64,000 bases of DNA from CAVXYG01 sp963766005 (lineage in GTDB: Bacteria; Actinomycetota; Actinomycetes; S36-B12; GCA-2699445). Of the stretch, positions 8,634-17,997 are shown piece after piece; the first letter of the stretch is position 1; the number at the start of each line of letters is the position of its first letter. The stretch is from positions 406,382 through 470,381 of the forward strand of contig CAVXYG010000006.1 in the NCBI GenBank assembly GCA_963766005.1. Reading direction: 5' to 3'. A program made the position numbers and the translations under genes. The notes beneath the pieces were generated by a model. That model had not been told where the DNA came from and made no database searches. It worked only from the letters and a program-made list of their open reading frames with translations.

Positions 8634-10819
8634 CCCTTGTCCACGAAGTCGAGCAGTTCGTCCTGGGCCCACTCGCCGACCGCCTCGGCCAGTGCCGGGT
8701 TGTCGGACAACGTCGGATCTGCTGCGACCACACGATCGGCCTCGGTCCTGGCTGCGGCGATGATGTCGCCGTCCCGCAGGACCGACAGCAGGTGCAGGCT
8801 GCTGGTGCGTCCGGACTGAGCAGCACCGAGCACATCGCCCTCGCGGCGCTGATGGAGATCCACCTCGGACAGCGCGAACCCGTCCAAGGTCGATGCCACC
8901 GCAGCCAACCGCTGTCGTCCCGGCGCATCCTCCGACACCGCCGTGTGCAGCAGGCAAAGCCCCGCGTGACCGCCGCGTCCGATCCGGCCCCGCAGCTGGT
9001 GCAGCTGGGACACTCCGAACCGGTCGGCATCCAGGACGACCATCACGGTGGCGTTCGGCACATCGACGCCCACTTCGATCACGGTTGTCGCCACGAGGAC
9101 GTCCACCTCGTGCGCTCCGCCGTGCCCGGCGAATCTCGACATGACCCCGTCCTTCTCCGTCGCGGTCATCCGCCCGTGCAGCGCCGCCACCCGCAGCCCC
9201 TGCAGCGGACCCGATGCCAGGTGTGCCACGGTGTCCACCACCGTGCTCACCGCGGCCCATGCGGACTCCTCACCGTCGACCGGCGGCTGCTCGGCTTCGT
9301 CGATGCGCGGGCAGACCACATAGGCCTGTCGGCCCGCCTCGACCTCCTCCGCGATGCGCCGCCACATCCGTTCGACGTAGGCGGGTCGATCCGCCGGCAC
9401 CACGTGCGTCGAGATCGAGGCCCGACCGGCCGGCAGTTCGTGCAAGGTCGACACGGCGAGGTCGCCGAAGACCGTCATCGCGATCGTGCGCGGAATCGGC
9501 GTGGCCGTCATGACCAGCACATGCGGCCGCTCGCCTCGCGGCGCCTTCTGTGCCAGCGCGGCCCGCTGCTCGACGCCGAAGCGGTGCTGCTCGTCGACGA
9601 CGACGAGGGCCAGCTCAGCGAACTGCACCGGGTCGCTGAGCAGCGCGTGGGTGCCGACGAGCAGACCGGTCTGCCCGCCCGCGGCACCGGTCAGGACGCG
9701 GCGACGCTCGGCGGCGGACATGGAGCCGGTCAGCAGGTCGACGCGAGTCGCGGCATCCGCGGCCCCCAGCATGCCCGCTTCGGCCAGCGGGCCGAGCAGA
9801 GCGCGAATCGATCGCAGGTGCTGCTCGGCCAGGACCTCGGTCGGCGCCAGCAGCGCCGCCTGACCGCCGGACTCCACCACGCGCAGCATGGCGTGCAGCG
9901 CGAGGATCGTCTTGCCGGAGCCCACCTCGCCCTGCAGCAGGCGATGCATCGGATGCGGGGCGGCGAGGTCCGCGTCGAACTGCTCGATGACCGCCCGCTG
10001 CCCGGCCGTCAGCGCGAACGGCAAGCGACGGTGCAGGGCCGCCACCAGTCCGTCCGCTGCGGCGGGCCGAGGCTTGGCCGGCATCCGCGATTGGTGGTGC
10101 CTGCGCTGGGCCAGCACCACCTGCACGATCCAGGCCTCGTCGAACCGCAGCCGTCGGCGGGCGCGCTCGATGTCGGACTCCGATTCCGGCAGATGGATGA
10201 GGCGAAGCGCTTGGCCGAGGGGCAGGAGTTCCTCCGCCTCGCGCACCTGGGCAGGGATCGGGTCGCCGATGTCCGCCAGCGCAACCTGCTCCAGCGCGAG
10301 GCGGATGCATCGGCCGATCGTCCACGACGGCACCTTCCCGGTGGCGGGGTAGACGGGGACGAAATCCCGGAGGAACTCCGGGCCGTCTTCGTCGGTGATG
10401 GCCGCGTCCTCGTCGGCGAAGAGGACGTAGTCGGGGTGGGCCAGCTGACGCCGGCCGCGGTAGCTGCCCACCTTGCCCGCGAACAGGCCGACCCGCCCGG
10501 GGTGCAGGTCCCGCTTGCGCCACGCCTGGTTGAAGAACGTCAGGGTGAGCCGACCGGTGCCGTCGGTCACCTCGACCTCAAGCAGGGAGCCCTTGCGCCC
10601 GCGCATAGGTCGACTCGATACCGAGAGCACCTCGGCAGAGACGGTCACCTGCTCGCCCTCCGCCAGCGATGCGAGGTTCGTCAACTCGCCGCGGCGCGAA
10701 TACCGCCGCGGGTAGTGGTGCAGCAGGTCGCCGACACGTTCCATGCCGAACGCGGTGTGCAGCGCCTTAGCCGTCCGGCCCCCGAGGAGGGCCGGCAGCG
10801 GATCCCCCATCCGTGTCAC
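8630..10819 (-). CDS. recG: ATP-dependent DNA helicase RecG
   Basis: RecG (729 residues) remodels stalled forks and branched recombination intermediates. The N-terminal wedge/OB-fold region reads VSAEVLSVSSRPMRGRKG...LTLTFFNQAW; the helicase domains show Walker A GEVGSGKT, DEQH box LVVVDEQHRFGV, motif III TATPIPRT and motif VI QLRGRIGR. The GTG at 10819 is preceded by GAGGGG 9 bases upstream and lies 13 bases after the stop of the DAK2 gene; an ATG three codons later lacks a ribosome-binding site. It heads the recG-rsmD-coaD operon. Confidence 0.97.
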   Translation of the reverse strand: MTRMGDPLPALLGGRTAKALHTAFGMERVGDLLHHYPRRYSRRGELTNLASLAEGEQVTVSAEVLSVSSRPMRGRKGSLLEVEVTDGTGRLTLTFFNQAWRKRDLHPGRVGLFAGKVGSYRGRRQLAHPDYVLFADEDAAITDEDGPEFLRDFVPVYPATGKVPSWTIGRCIRLALEQVALADIGDPIPAQVREAEELLPLGQALRLIHLPESESDIERARRRLRFDEAWIVQVVLAQRRHHQSRMPAKPRPAAADGLVAALHRRLPFALTAGQRAVIEQFDADLAAPHPMHRLLQGEVGSGKTILALHAMLRVVESGGQAALLAPTEVLAEQHLRSIRALLGPLAEAGMLGAADAATRVDLLTGSMSAAERRRVLTGAAGGQTGLLVGTHALLSDPVQFAELALVVVDEQHRFGVEQRAALAQKAPRGERPHVLVMTATPIPRTIAMTVFGDLAVSTLHELPAGRASISTHVVPADRPAYVERMWRRIAEEVEAGRQAYVVCPRIDEAEQPPVDGEESAWAAVSTVVDTVAHLASGPLQGLRVAALHGRMTATEKDGVMSRFAGHGGAHEVDVLVATTVIEVGVDVPNATVMVVLDADRFGVSQLHQLRGRIGRGGHAGLCLLHTAVSEDAPGRQRLAAVASTLDGFALSEVDLHQRREGDVLGAAQSGRTSSLHLLSVLRDGDIIAAARTEADRVVAADPTLSDNPALAEAVGEWAQDELLDFVDKG

Positions 10820-10832
10820 GCCGGCGCGCCCC

Positions 10833-12503
10833 TCACTCGACCCCGATGATGATCGGCCACAGCGGTTGCCCGCCCGGCTCCGCCATCACGTCGAGATCCG
10901 GGTGGCGCTCCTCGACGGCGCGGACGAGGTGGTCGGCATCGGCCGCCACGAAGTCCGACCCGAGCAGCAGGGTGACCAGTTCGCTGTCCCCGCGCACCAG
11001 TTCCCGGATCACGGTCAGCGCCACTTCGGTCTCGTCGGCGCCGATGGAGACGATGTCGCCGGAGACCAGGCCCAGGACATCGCCGGGCTCGCAGACCCCG
11101 GCGGTGGTCATGGCCCGCTTGCTGCTGACGGTGACCCCGCCGTACCGAGTGGCGCCCGCTGCCCGGCTCATCGCCGCGACGTCGTCGTCGAACCGCCGGC
11201 CGGGGTCGTGCACGGCGACCGCGGCCAAGGACTGCACGATGGCCCGGGTCGGGACCACGGCGACCCGGAATCCGTCTTCGCGAGCGCGGGAGGCGGCTGC
11301 CTCGGCCGCCGGCTTGATGTCCTTCCCGCCCGGCAGGAGCACGATCTCAGCGGCGCCGCTGGCCTCGACCGCCGCCAGCAGTTCGCCGGTGCTCGGGCTG
11401 ATCCGCGGCCGGGCCGGCACTGCGACGGCGCCCGCCTCGCGCAGCAGATGCGCAACGCCATCGCCGTGCGACACCGCGATGACCGCACGGCCGGTCCTCG
11501 CCACCGGGGTTTCCGGGAAGCCCTCCCGCAGCCACTGGATCCGGATGCGATGCGGACGGCCCGCTTCCAGCGCGGCCTCGACAGCTGCACCCGCGTCGTC
11601 GACGTGGACATGGACGTTCCACAGGCCGTCGCCGCCGACCACCACGAGGGAATCGCCCAGTGCGCCAAGCCGGTCCCGCAGCCCGGCGACGGCCCCGTCC
11701 TCGGCATCGAGCAGGTACATCACTTCGTAGGCAGGGCCGTCATAGTCGGCCTGCGGTCGGTGCTCGACTTCGGCTCCCACCGACTCCGGCCGCGGTGCCG
11801 CGCGCGGTGGCCGCGCCGTTCCGGTCACGATCTCGGCCATCGCATCGACGATCACGACGATGCCGGCGCCGCCGCTGTCGACGACCCCGGCCGCCGCGAG
11901 TGCCGGCAGCTGCATCGGGGTGCGGGCGAGCGCCGCCCGGGCCCCGTCGGCTGCCGCGGTGATGACCTCGGGCAGGCGGCTGTTCCCCTCCGCAGCCGTC
12001 TGCGCCGCTTCGGCCGCGACGCGGATGACCGTGAGCATCGTCCCTTCGACGGGCCTGCCGACTGCCTGGTAGGCGAGCTTCGCGGCGGCACCCAGAGCGG
12101 AAGCGGCGAGCCGGCCCCCGTCGGTCGGTTGTCCGGCGTCGTTGGTGTGCAGATCGGCGTGCAGTATCCCGCGCAGCACTTGGGACAGGATGACCCCGGA
12201 GTTCCCGCGGGCACCCATGAGTGCACCGCGCGCCAGCGCCTGGACGATCGCGAGCAGCCGCAGCGTCTCCGCATCCGCCCCGGCCCACCGCTGCGCGAGG
12301 GCACCGTCGGGCTGCTCGCTGGTCATCGCATCCACGGCCAGGACTGCGGACTCCATGGTCAAGTACATGTTGGTACCGGTATCGCCGTCCGGCACCGGGA
12401 AGACGTTGAGGCGGTCGATCTCCTCCCGTTCCTCGGCTAGCCGCGCCAACGCATGCCGGGCCCAGGCGAGCACGAACTCCGCAGCCTGCGCCGACGTCGC
12501 CAT
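10833..12503 (-). CDS. DAK2/DegV-associated fatty-acid-kinase-like protein (YloV/FakA family)
   Basis: A 556-residue protein with an N-terminal DhaL (dihydroxyacetone-kinase ATP-binding) domain, seen as NVFPVPDGDTGTNM at residues 33-46 (aspartates coordinate Mg-ATP) and GARGNSGVILSQVLRG, and a C-terminal DAK1_2-like half. Family members such as Staphylococcus FakA phosphorylate fatty acids held by a DegV-type FakB; the recG neighbourhood is the family's usual location. No FakB gene is visible here. The ATG at 12503 follows GGGAGG; the open frame extends 27 codons upstream without support. Confidence 0.9.
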   Translation of the reverse strand: MATSAQAAEFVLAWARHALARLAEEREEIDRLNVFPVPDGDTGTNMYLTMESAVLAVDAMTSEQPDGALAQRWAGADAETLRLLAIVQALARGALMGARGNSGVILSQVLRGILHADLHTNDAGQPTDGGRLAASALGAAAKLAYQAVGRPVEGTMLTVIRVAAEAAQTAAEGNSRLPEVITAAADGARAALARTPMQLPALAAAGVVDSGGAGIVVIVDAMAEIVTGTARPPRAAPRPESVGAEVEHRPQADYDGPAYEVMYLLDAEDGAVAGLRDRLGALGDSLVVVGGDGLWNVHVHVDDAGAAVEAALEAGRPHRIRIQWLREGFPETPVARTGRAVIAVSHGDGVAHLLREAGAVAVPARPRISPSTGELLAAVEASGAAEIVLLPGGKDIKPAAEAAASRAREDGFRVAVVPTRAIVQSLAAVAVHDPGRRFDDDVAAMSRAAGATRYGGVTVSSKRAMTTAGVCEPGDVLGLVSGDIVSIGADETEVALTVIRELVRGDSELVTLLLGSDFVAADADHLVRAVEERHPDLDVMAEPGGQPLWPIIIGVE

Positions 12504-12674
12504 GCCACCTCCCTGCGGTCTGCGTCCAACCGTAGTGCCACGGAGCACCGATTGGCGGAGGTGGCGGTCCGGCGCCGCCGCCACCTGCGAGCTCCGGCCA
12601 ACCGCCGGACGCCAGGCGCGCGACGGCCCGCCGGCTGCTGCGTGGTCGCGCTCCGGCGGGCCGTCGGGGTGGCG

Positions 12675-14162
12675 CTAGGACTTGGCGGTGGGGATCTTGA
12701 TCTCGCGCTTCAGGATCTTGCCGGTCGGCCCGGTGGGCAAGGCGTCGGTGATCCAGACGATCCGCGGGTACTTGTAGGCCGCGACGCGTTCCTTGACGAA
12801 GTCGCGGATCTCCTCTTCCGATGCCTCGGAGCCCGGCTTGAGGGTGACCGCAGCGGCGACCTCCTCGCCGTGGGTCGGGTCCGGGACACCGACCACGGCT
12901 GCCGTCGCGACACCCGGGTGCTCGTAGATGACCTCTTCGATCTCGCGGGGGTACACGTTGTACCCGCCGCGGATGATCATGTCCTTGGCACGATCGACGA
13001 TGAAGTAGTACCCGTCGTCATCGCGCCTGGCGAGATCGCCGGTACGCAACCAACCCTCCGTCATCACCGATGCCGTCGCCTCGGGCTTGTTGAGGTAGCC
13101 CTTCATGACGTTGTGGCCCCTGATCGCGATCTCGCCGATCTCGCCTTCGGGAACGTCGTTGAAGTCGACGTCAACGAGACGGAATTCCACACCCTCGATG
13201 GGGGTGCCGATGGAGCCGGCCTTCCGCTCGCGGTCGCGATGGTTGAACGAGGCGATCGGGCTCGTCTCCGACAGCCCGTAGCCCTCGAGCAGGATGCAGC
13301 CGAAGGTCGCCTCGAAGCCCCGCAGCACCTCGACCGGCAGCGATGCGCCGCCGGACAGGCAGACGCGCAGCGCCGAGGTGTCGTAGTCGCCCGGGTTGGG
13401 GACCTGGAGCAGAGCGACGTACATCGTCGGCACACCCTCCATGATCGTGACCCGGTCTCGCTGGAGGACCTCCAGCGCCTTGATCGGCTCGAAGCGTGGC
13501 AGCAGGGTGAGCGTCGCGCCGGCGAGCACGGACGCACTCATGCCCACCACCTGACCGAAGCTGTGGAACAGCGGCAGGCCGCCGAAGATGACGTCCTGCG
13601 GCTGCAGGTCCGCAAGCGAGACCGCGACCTCGGTGTTGCGGCCGATGTTGGCGTGCGTGAGTTCGGCGCCCTTCGGGGTACCGGTCGTGCCGGAGGTGTA
13701 CAGGATGACGGCGGTGTCCAGCGGGTCCCGGTCGACCAGGTCGATCGGTTCGTAGGCCGCCAGTTCTGCGGTGAAGCTCGCGCCCACGGTGATGCAGGGG
13801 ACCCCCGCCTCCTCGGCACCGTGCTGGGCCTCCTCCGCCATGCCCTCCCACACGAAGATGGCCTTGGCACCGGAATCCGTCAGCCCGAAGGCGACCTCGC
13901 GGTCCTTGAAGAGCGGGTTCACGGGCACGACGACGCCCCCGACCCAGAGGATCCCGAAGTAGATGACGGGGAACTGGGGCAGGTTGGGCATGTTGAGCGC
14001 CACCCGATCCCCGGGCCGGACCCCGAGTGTGCGCAGCCAACCAGCCACGCGGGACGCGCCCGCGGCGAGCGCGGCATAGCTCACCTCGATGTCGTCGAGT
14101 TTGAGTGCGGTGCGCTCGGAATGCGCGGCGGCGGATCGGGCCAGGTTCTCGGCGAGGTTCAT
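12675..14162 (-). CDS. Long-chain acyl-CoA ligase (FadD-type)
   Basis: ANL-superfamily adenylate-forming enzyme of 495 residues that activates a fatty acid with ATP and CoA. Motifs in order: P-loop YTSGTTGTPKG at residues 155-165, adenine motif GYGLSETSP, hinge region GWLRTGDLARRDDDGYYFIVDR, RGGYNVYPREIEEV, and the catalytic lysine in PTGPTGKILKRE near the C-terminus. GAGGAG sits 6 bases before the ATG at 14162. Chain-length preference cannot be read. It lies downstream of a wax ester synthase on the same strand but 526 bases away, so it probably has its own promoter. The two suggest acyl activation feeding neutral lipid synthesis (inference). Confidence 0.93.
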   Translation of the reverse strand: MNLAENLARSAAAHSERTALKLDDIEVSYAALAAGASRVAGWLRTLGVRPGDRVALNMPNLPQFPVIYFGILWVGGVVVPVNPLFKDREVAFGLTDSGAKAIFVWEGMAEEAQHGAEEAGVPCITVGASFTAELAAYEPIDLVDRDPLDTAVILYTSGTTGTPKGAELTHANIGRNTEVAVSLADLQPQDVIFGGLPLFHSFGQVVGMSASVLAGATLTLLPRFEPIKALEVLQRDRVTIMEGVPTMYVALLQVPNPGDYDTSALRVCLSGGASLPVEVLRGFEATFGCILLEGYGLSETSPIASFNHRDRERKAGSIGTPIEGVEFRLVDVDFNDVPEGEIGEIAIRGHNVMKGYLNKPEATASVMTEGWLRTGDLARRDDDGYYFIVDRAKDMIIRGGYNVYPREIEEVIYEHPGVATAAVVGVPDPTHGEEVAAAVTLKPGSEASEEEIRDFVKERVAAYKYPRIVWITDALPTGPTGKILKREIKIPTAKS

Positions 14163-14688
14163 TCGCAGCTCCTCAAGGATCAGTCGACAGGACCAACTCA
14201 TCGTGAGTCGGATCACATCCTGTGTAGCGATCGTAATACGGAGTCCCGCAAGGTCCCGAATCGGGTTCGGTCCAGCCGCGCGGGCCGGGGCACGTGCCGT
14301 TGCCGGCGGTCCCTCGGGCGTCGACTGGTCTCCTGAGCCAGCGCAGCGGATCACGCTCGCACCCTGGCACCTGGAACTGGGGTCGGCCGCGGTGGCTTCG
14401 ACTGCTGCGCAATCCTTCCCACGGCTCCTGCGCAGGCGGATCGCTGCGGCCGCGCCTGCCGTATCGGCAAGGTCTCGGGCCCGCCGACGCCGCGATCCCC
14501 AGTCACGACACAACGAGAGCCTCCGCGACTGCGGACAGCCCGCTCTGGCCCAGACGTGCGCCGAGCCTCGTCCGGCGACCGGCACCTCCGCCGCCCGACG
14601 CCCGTGGCGCCCGACCGCTCGGGCTCACTCCGGCATGCCGGAAGCACCCAGGACGGCGCCGGGCGGTCTCGCACCGGCCGGCGCCCCG
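14163..14688. other. Non-coding interval between acyl-CoA ligase and WS/DGAT genes
   Basis: About 526 bases without a convincing gene. The first 60 bases hold the acyl-CoA ligase ribosome-binding site, two small palindromes and A/T-richer sequence suited to a minus-strand promoter. The rest is very G+C-rich with only shadow frames and no RNA gene or repeat that I recognise. Confidence 0.5.
14196..14208. promoter_or_regulatory. Inverted repeat upstream of the acyl-CoA ligase gene
   Basis: ACTCA-TCG-TGAGT, a perfect 5+5 palindrome about 34 bases before the acyl-CoA ligase start, followed two bases later by a second palindrome GGAT-CAC-ATCC (14210-14220). Short dyads in this position often bind TetR- or FadR-like regulators. 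No regulator gene lies beside it, so the operator role is only a suggestion. Confidence 0.3.
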
Positions 14689-16371
14689 TCAGGTATCCGT
14701 ACGACTGCTGCCGCCTGCCAGGACCGGCTCGTCGTCGCGCTGTGGGAGCTTGCCGGTCACGGCCTGGTACAACGCCCAGGCCGCCTCCACGAAGCACTCA
14801 GGGAGCACGTCGCCGTCCGGGATCAACGTGGTATCGGTGCCGAAGCCGATGTGCACGCGGCCGTTGTAGCTGAAGATCGTGATGGTCATCGGCTGGTCGC
14901 CCGAACTCGGAGCCCAGCCCAGCACGCCCACCACTGGCGTACCCGCGAGCGCGATCCTGCCCCTGGGGCCGGGCACATTGGTCAGCACCCCGACGGCCTT
15001 GTTGGCGAAGAAGTTCGTCAGGAACACCCCAAGTCGCTCCGGAGAGGTAGCCACGGCACGCTGCACGCCGAACGTGATCACTGCTTCGTGCGATTTCTTG
15101 ATCTTGTTGACCCGTCGGTTGACCTCGCGCAGCTGGGCTTTCGGGTCCTCGATGTCCAGCGGCAGCTTGACGGCGACCAAGGCGAAGTGGTTGCCGAGTT
15201 CCTTCGGCATGTTGCCGTCGAACGGCTTCAGACTCACCGGCATCATCCACATGACGTCGTCCACGGTCTCCCCGTGCCGCGCGAGGTAGCGCTGCAGCGC
15301 GCCGGCGACAACACTCAGCAGCACATCGTTGACGGTGGTGCCGGTCTGCTTGCCGATCTCCTTCACCAAGGCCAGATCGAAGGCATTCACCCAGTGAACG
15401 CTCTTCTCGACGCCCGGCGTGCCGCTCCAGACGGTGTGCACGCTGGTGCCCGACAGCGCAAGCTTCGCCACCGAGGCCGCCGTGTTCTCAGCCTCCTCGG
15501 GCACCGGCGACAAGGCGCTGAAGGCATCGGCGAGGCGGCTCGGATCCCCCACGATGTCGAGCGCGTCGTCGAACATGGCCTGACCGGTGCCGGCGGCCGC
15601 CGCCACTTGGCCGGGCAGCCCGGCCAGCGCAGCGGGGATCGACTTCGCGGCACCCGCAGGATCGCTGGCCAAGGCCTTCACCCTCTCGGTGGCCGACGCA
15701 ACGGCAGACAACCCGCTCTCCTTGGCGACATCCGCCGCAGACTTGGCCTGCTCGAAGGCACCCAGGCCCGCGGCCTGCGCCTTCTCCCCCAGTTCCGCCG
15801 CCCGGGAGGTGGCTTTGCCCAGCGGACCCTTGGCCGAGGTCGAGGCGGAGTCCTGCGAGCGGCCCTTGCCCACATCGGCAGCAACACCCGCATCGCCATC
15901 GATCGGGTCGCACAACCCGAGCACGACCTGGACCAGCCGCACGCCGTCGGCGATCGAGTGGTGGAACCGCGCCATCACCACTGCGCCGCTGCTGCCGTCG
16001 GCGCGGACCACGTTGTCCATCAAGTGGAACACCCACATCGGCCTGGTCTTCGGCAACGGCGTGCTGCGCTGCCGATCCACGTACTGCTGGGCCTGCTCCA
16101 CGGTGGCGGGATTGGGCAGATCGGCGCGCACCAAGTGCCGGTCGATGTCGAACTTCGGATCGGTGACCCAGTACATCCCGTCCTGACGCTTCACCGGCTT
16201 GGAGGAGAAGACCGGGAACCGGTCGATCATGCGCTCGCGGATGACCTCGCGCACCGCATCCCAGTCCGGGGTCCCCTCGAACCACAGCACCGAGTCGATG
16301 ATCATCAGGTTGTTCGGACGGTCCATATTGAGCCATAGGGCATCCTGGACGGTGATTCGCTGCTCGGCCAT
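14689..16371 (-). CDS. Wax ester synthase/acyl-CoA:diacylglycerol acyltransferase (WS/DGAT)
   Basis: A 560-residue member of the WS/DGAT family, which esterifies acyl-CoA with fatty alcohols or diacylglycerol to make wax esters or triacylglycerol at the membrane/lipid-droplet surface. The catalytic HHxxxDG motif reads HHSIADG at residues 137-143; the family's PLWxxH-like segment is PMWVFHL (111-117), and the C-terminal domain has NVPGPRG and NGRVHIGFGTD. Between the two domains lies an unusual stretch (about 165-275) rich in Ala, Lys, Glu and Ser with amphipathic periodicity, making the protein roughly 100 residues longer than usual. The ATG at 16371 has AAGGTG upstream. Confidence 0.92.
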   Translation of the reverse strand: MAEQRITVQDALWLNMDRPNNLMIIDSVLWFEGTPDWDAVREVIRERMIDRFPVFSSKPVKRQDGMYWVTDPKFDIDRHLVRADLPNPATVEQAQQYVDRQRSTPLPKTRPMWVFHLMDNVVRADGSSGAVVMARFHHSIADGVRLVQVVLGLCDPIDGDAGVAADVGKGRSQDSASTSAKGPLGKATSRAAELGEKAQAAGLGAFEQAKSAADVAKESGLSAVASATERVKALASDPAGAAKSIPAALAGLPGQVAAAAGTGQAMFDDALDIVGDPSRLADAFSALSPVPEEAENTAASVAKLALSGTSVHTVWSGTPGVEKSVHWVNAFDLALVKEIGKQTGTTVNDVLLSVVAGALQRYLARHGETVDDVMWMMPVSLKPFDGNMPKELGNHFALVAVKLPLDIEDPKAQLREVNRRVNKIKKSHEAVITFGVQRAVATSPERLGVFLTNFFANKAVGVLTNVPGPRGRIALAGTPVVGVLGWAPSSGDQPMTITIFSYNGRVHIGFGTDTTLIPDGDVLPECFVEAAWALYQAVTGKLPQRDDEPVLAGGSSRTDT

Positions 16372-16440
16372 GACGACACCTTAGCGGGCGGGATCGGGTG
16401 AATCGCGGCATCGACGGGCTGAGTGCCGTGGGCGCGTGCT

Positions 16441-16470
16441 TTGTCCCGCGCGGGCGCAGTGCGGTACCCT
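16441..16470 (+). promoter_or_regulatory. rpmB promoter
   Basis: A -35-like TTGTCC (16441-16446) and -10 TACCCT (16465-16470) are separated by 18 bases, predicting a start near 16477 and a leader of about 100 bases. A second TTGACG at 16524-16529 may be the -35 of a closer promoter. Confidence 0.5.
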
Positions 16471-16579
16471 GAGCACGCTGCCGTGCCGAGGCGATCGAGC
16501 TGGCAGGTGCCCGTGGGACGCTCTTGACGCGTGTCGACCGGGCGCAGACAAGACTCACGTACCGACTTCAGGAGCGATC

Positions 16580-16768
16580 ATGGCGGCGACTTGCGACGTC
16601 TGCGGCAAAGGCCCGGGCTTCGGCCACAACATCTCGCACTCGCACCGCCGGACCAAGCGGCGCTGGAACCCCAACGTGCAGCGGGTGAGGACGAAGGTCG
16701 GCGGTACGCCGAAGCGCGTCAACGTCTGCACGTCGTGCCTCAAGGCCGGCAAGGTCACGCGCGCCTGA
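16580..16768 (+). CDS. rpmB: 50S ribosomal protein L28
   Basis: A 62-residue basic protein beginning MAATCDVCGKGPGFGHNISHSHRRTKRRW, with CxxC pairs near both ends (CDVC and CTSC) that bind zinc in the C+ form of L28. AGGAG lies 5 bases before the ATG. A strong hairpin follows the gene, so it is a single-gene unit. The neighbouring thiL and DAK2 genes are typical company for rpmB. Confidence 0.97.
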   Translation: MAATCDVCGKGPGFGHNISHSHRRTKRRWNPNVQRVRTKVGGTPKRVNVCTSCLKAGKVTRA

Positions 16769-16789
16769 GTCATCGGCCGGACGAACCTC

Positions 16790-16823
16790 GCACCGCCCTG
16801 CCCCGCTCGGGGCCGGGCGGTGC
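16790..16823 (+). terminator. rpmB terminator hairpin
   Basis: GCACCGCCC (16790-16798) pairs perfectly with GGGCGGTGC (16815-16823), with an inner CCCCG/CGGGG stem. There is no T-run, common in high-G+C actinobacteria. It begins 22 bases after the rpmB stop and can also serve the convergent thiL gene. Confidence 0.75.
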
Positions 16824-16930
16824 GGTCGTCTCAGCCGGAGCCCGGGGGTCGTCCTCGCCTGGTCCTGGCGCGTTGGGGCTGGGGCGGAAGTCCTCCCTTG
16901 GGGGCACGAGACGGCGGGTAGCGCAGGCGT

Positions 16931-17890
16931 CTACCGGAAGTGCTCGTGGCCACCGTCTCCGGACCAGGGCTGCCCGCCGACGAGTACCTGCGCCTCGCCC
17001 GCCGGCTCCACGCGACCGATGACGGCGAAGCCGTCGCACACCCTGCCGACCGGAAACGTCGCGAGCAAGGGGTGGTCATCCCCGCCGGTCAGCACCCAGG
17101 TCAGCGGATCGACGTTGAAGGCCGAGGCCGCGGTCCGCAACTCCTGGGGCAGCGGTAGCGCCCCGGGATCGAGGTCGATCGTCACCTGCGACGCCGCGGC
17201 GATGTGGCCGGCATCCGCGATGAGCCCATCGCTGACGTCGATCATGGCACTGGCACCCGCTCGGGCTGCCGCAGGACCCGCCTGGTAGGGCGGTTGCGGA
17301 CTGCGGTAGGCCTCGACGATCACGCGCGGCGAGCGGAACCCCCGGGAGAGCACGGCCAGACCCGCGGCGGCCCATCCCTGCCGACCCGCGAGTGCCACCA
17401 CGTCCCCGGGACGCGCCCCCGCGCGAGTCACCGGAGCCTCTCCCGCGAGGTCGCCGATCCCAGTCACGGAGATGACGACGTTCCGGCCGCGCGACAAGTC
17501 TCCGCCGACGACGCTGGCGCCGACGAGTGCCGCCTCCTCCGCCAACCCTTGGGCCAGGCCCAGCGCCCACTGCGCGCCCATCCCCCCGGGCCCGGTCAGG
17601 CTGACCACGAGCGCCGTCGCCGTGGCCCCCATCGACGCGATATCCGCCAGTGTCGCCGCCGCGGCTCGGCGACCGATGTCCTGCGAGGATGCCCACTCCC
17701 CCTTGAAGTGGACCCCTTCGACGAGGACGTCGGTGCTGATCACGACGCGGCCGTCCGGCGCTGCGACCACGGCGGCGTCGTCACCGGCACCGAGCAGGAC
17801 CCCGGCCGCGGCCGGCTGCTGGGACCGGATGGCCTCGATGAGCCCGAACTCCCCCAGTTCTGCGACGGTACGGCCACCTGCTTCGCCCAT
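16931..17890 (-). CDS. thiL: Thiamine-monophosphate kinase
   Basis: ThiL (319 residues) phosphorylates thiamine monophosphate to the active cofactor thiamine diphosphate. Family landmarks: FGLIEAI near the start, GAGDDAAVV (ATP/Mg), STDVLVEGVHF, VVGGDLSRG, MIDVSDGLIADAGHIA and LTGGDDHPLLATF. GGAGGG precedes the ATG at 17890; another ATG at 17902 gives four extra residues but lacks a ribosome-binding site. It is divergent from the DUF3515 gene across a 107-base promoter region. Confidence 0.96.
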   Translation of the reverse strand: MGEAGGRTVAELGEFGLIEAIRSQQPAAAGVLLGAGDDAAVVAAPDGRVVISTDVLVEGVHFKGEWASSQDIGRRAAAATLADIASMGATATALVVSLTGPGGMGAQWALGLAQGLAEEAALVGASVVGGDLSRGRNVVISVTGIGDLAGEAPVTRAGARPGDVVALAGRQGWAAAGLAVLSRGFRSPRVIVEAYRSPQPPYQAGPAAARAGASAMIDVSDGLIADAGHIAAASQVTIDLDPGALPLPQELRTAASAFNVDPLTWVLTGGDDHPLLATFPVGRVCDGFAVIGRVEPAGEAQVLVGGQPWSGDGGHEHFR

Positions 17891-17985
17891 GCTGCCCTCC
17901 ATCGTCGCGGTCCCGGTCACGGTAGCGCCGTCACCGGAGGGGGCCGCGCCCGGGGCTGTCGGAGCCTCGCCGAATGCCGCCGCCC

Positions 17986-17991
17986 TACGCT
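17986..17991 (+). promoter_or_regulatory. -10 element of the DUF3515 gene (leaderless)
   Basis: TACGCT ends 6 bases before the GTG at 17998. No Shine-Dalgarno sequence is present, so transcription probably begins at the start codon. Confidence 0.6.
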
Positions 17992-17997
17992 GGTCCG

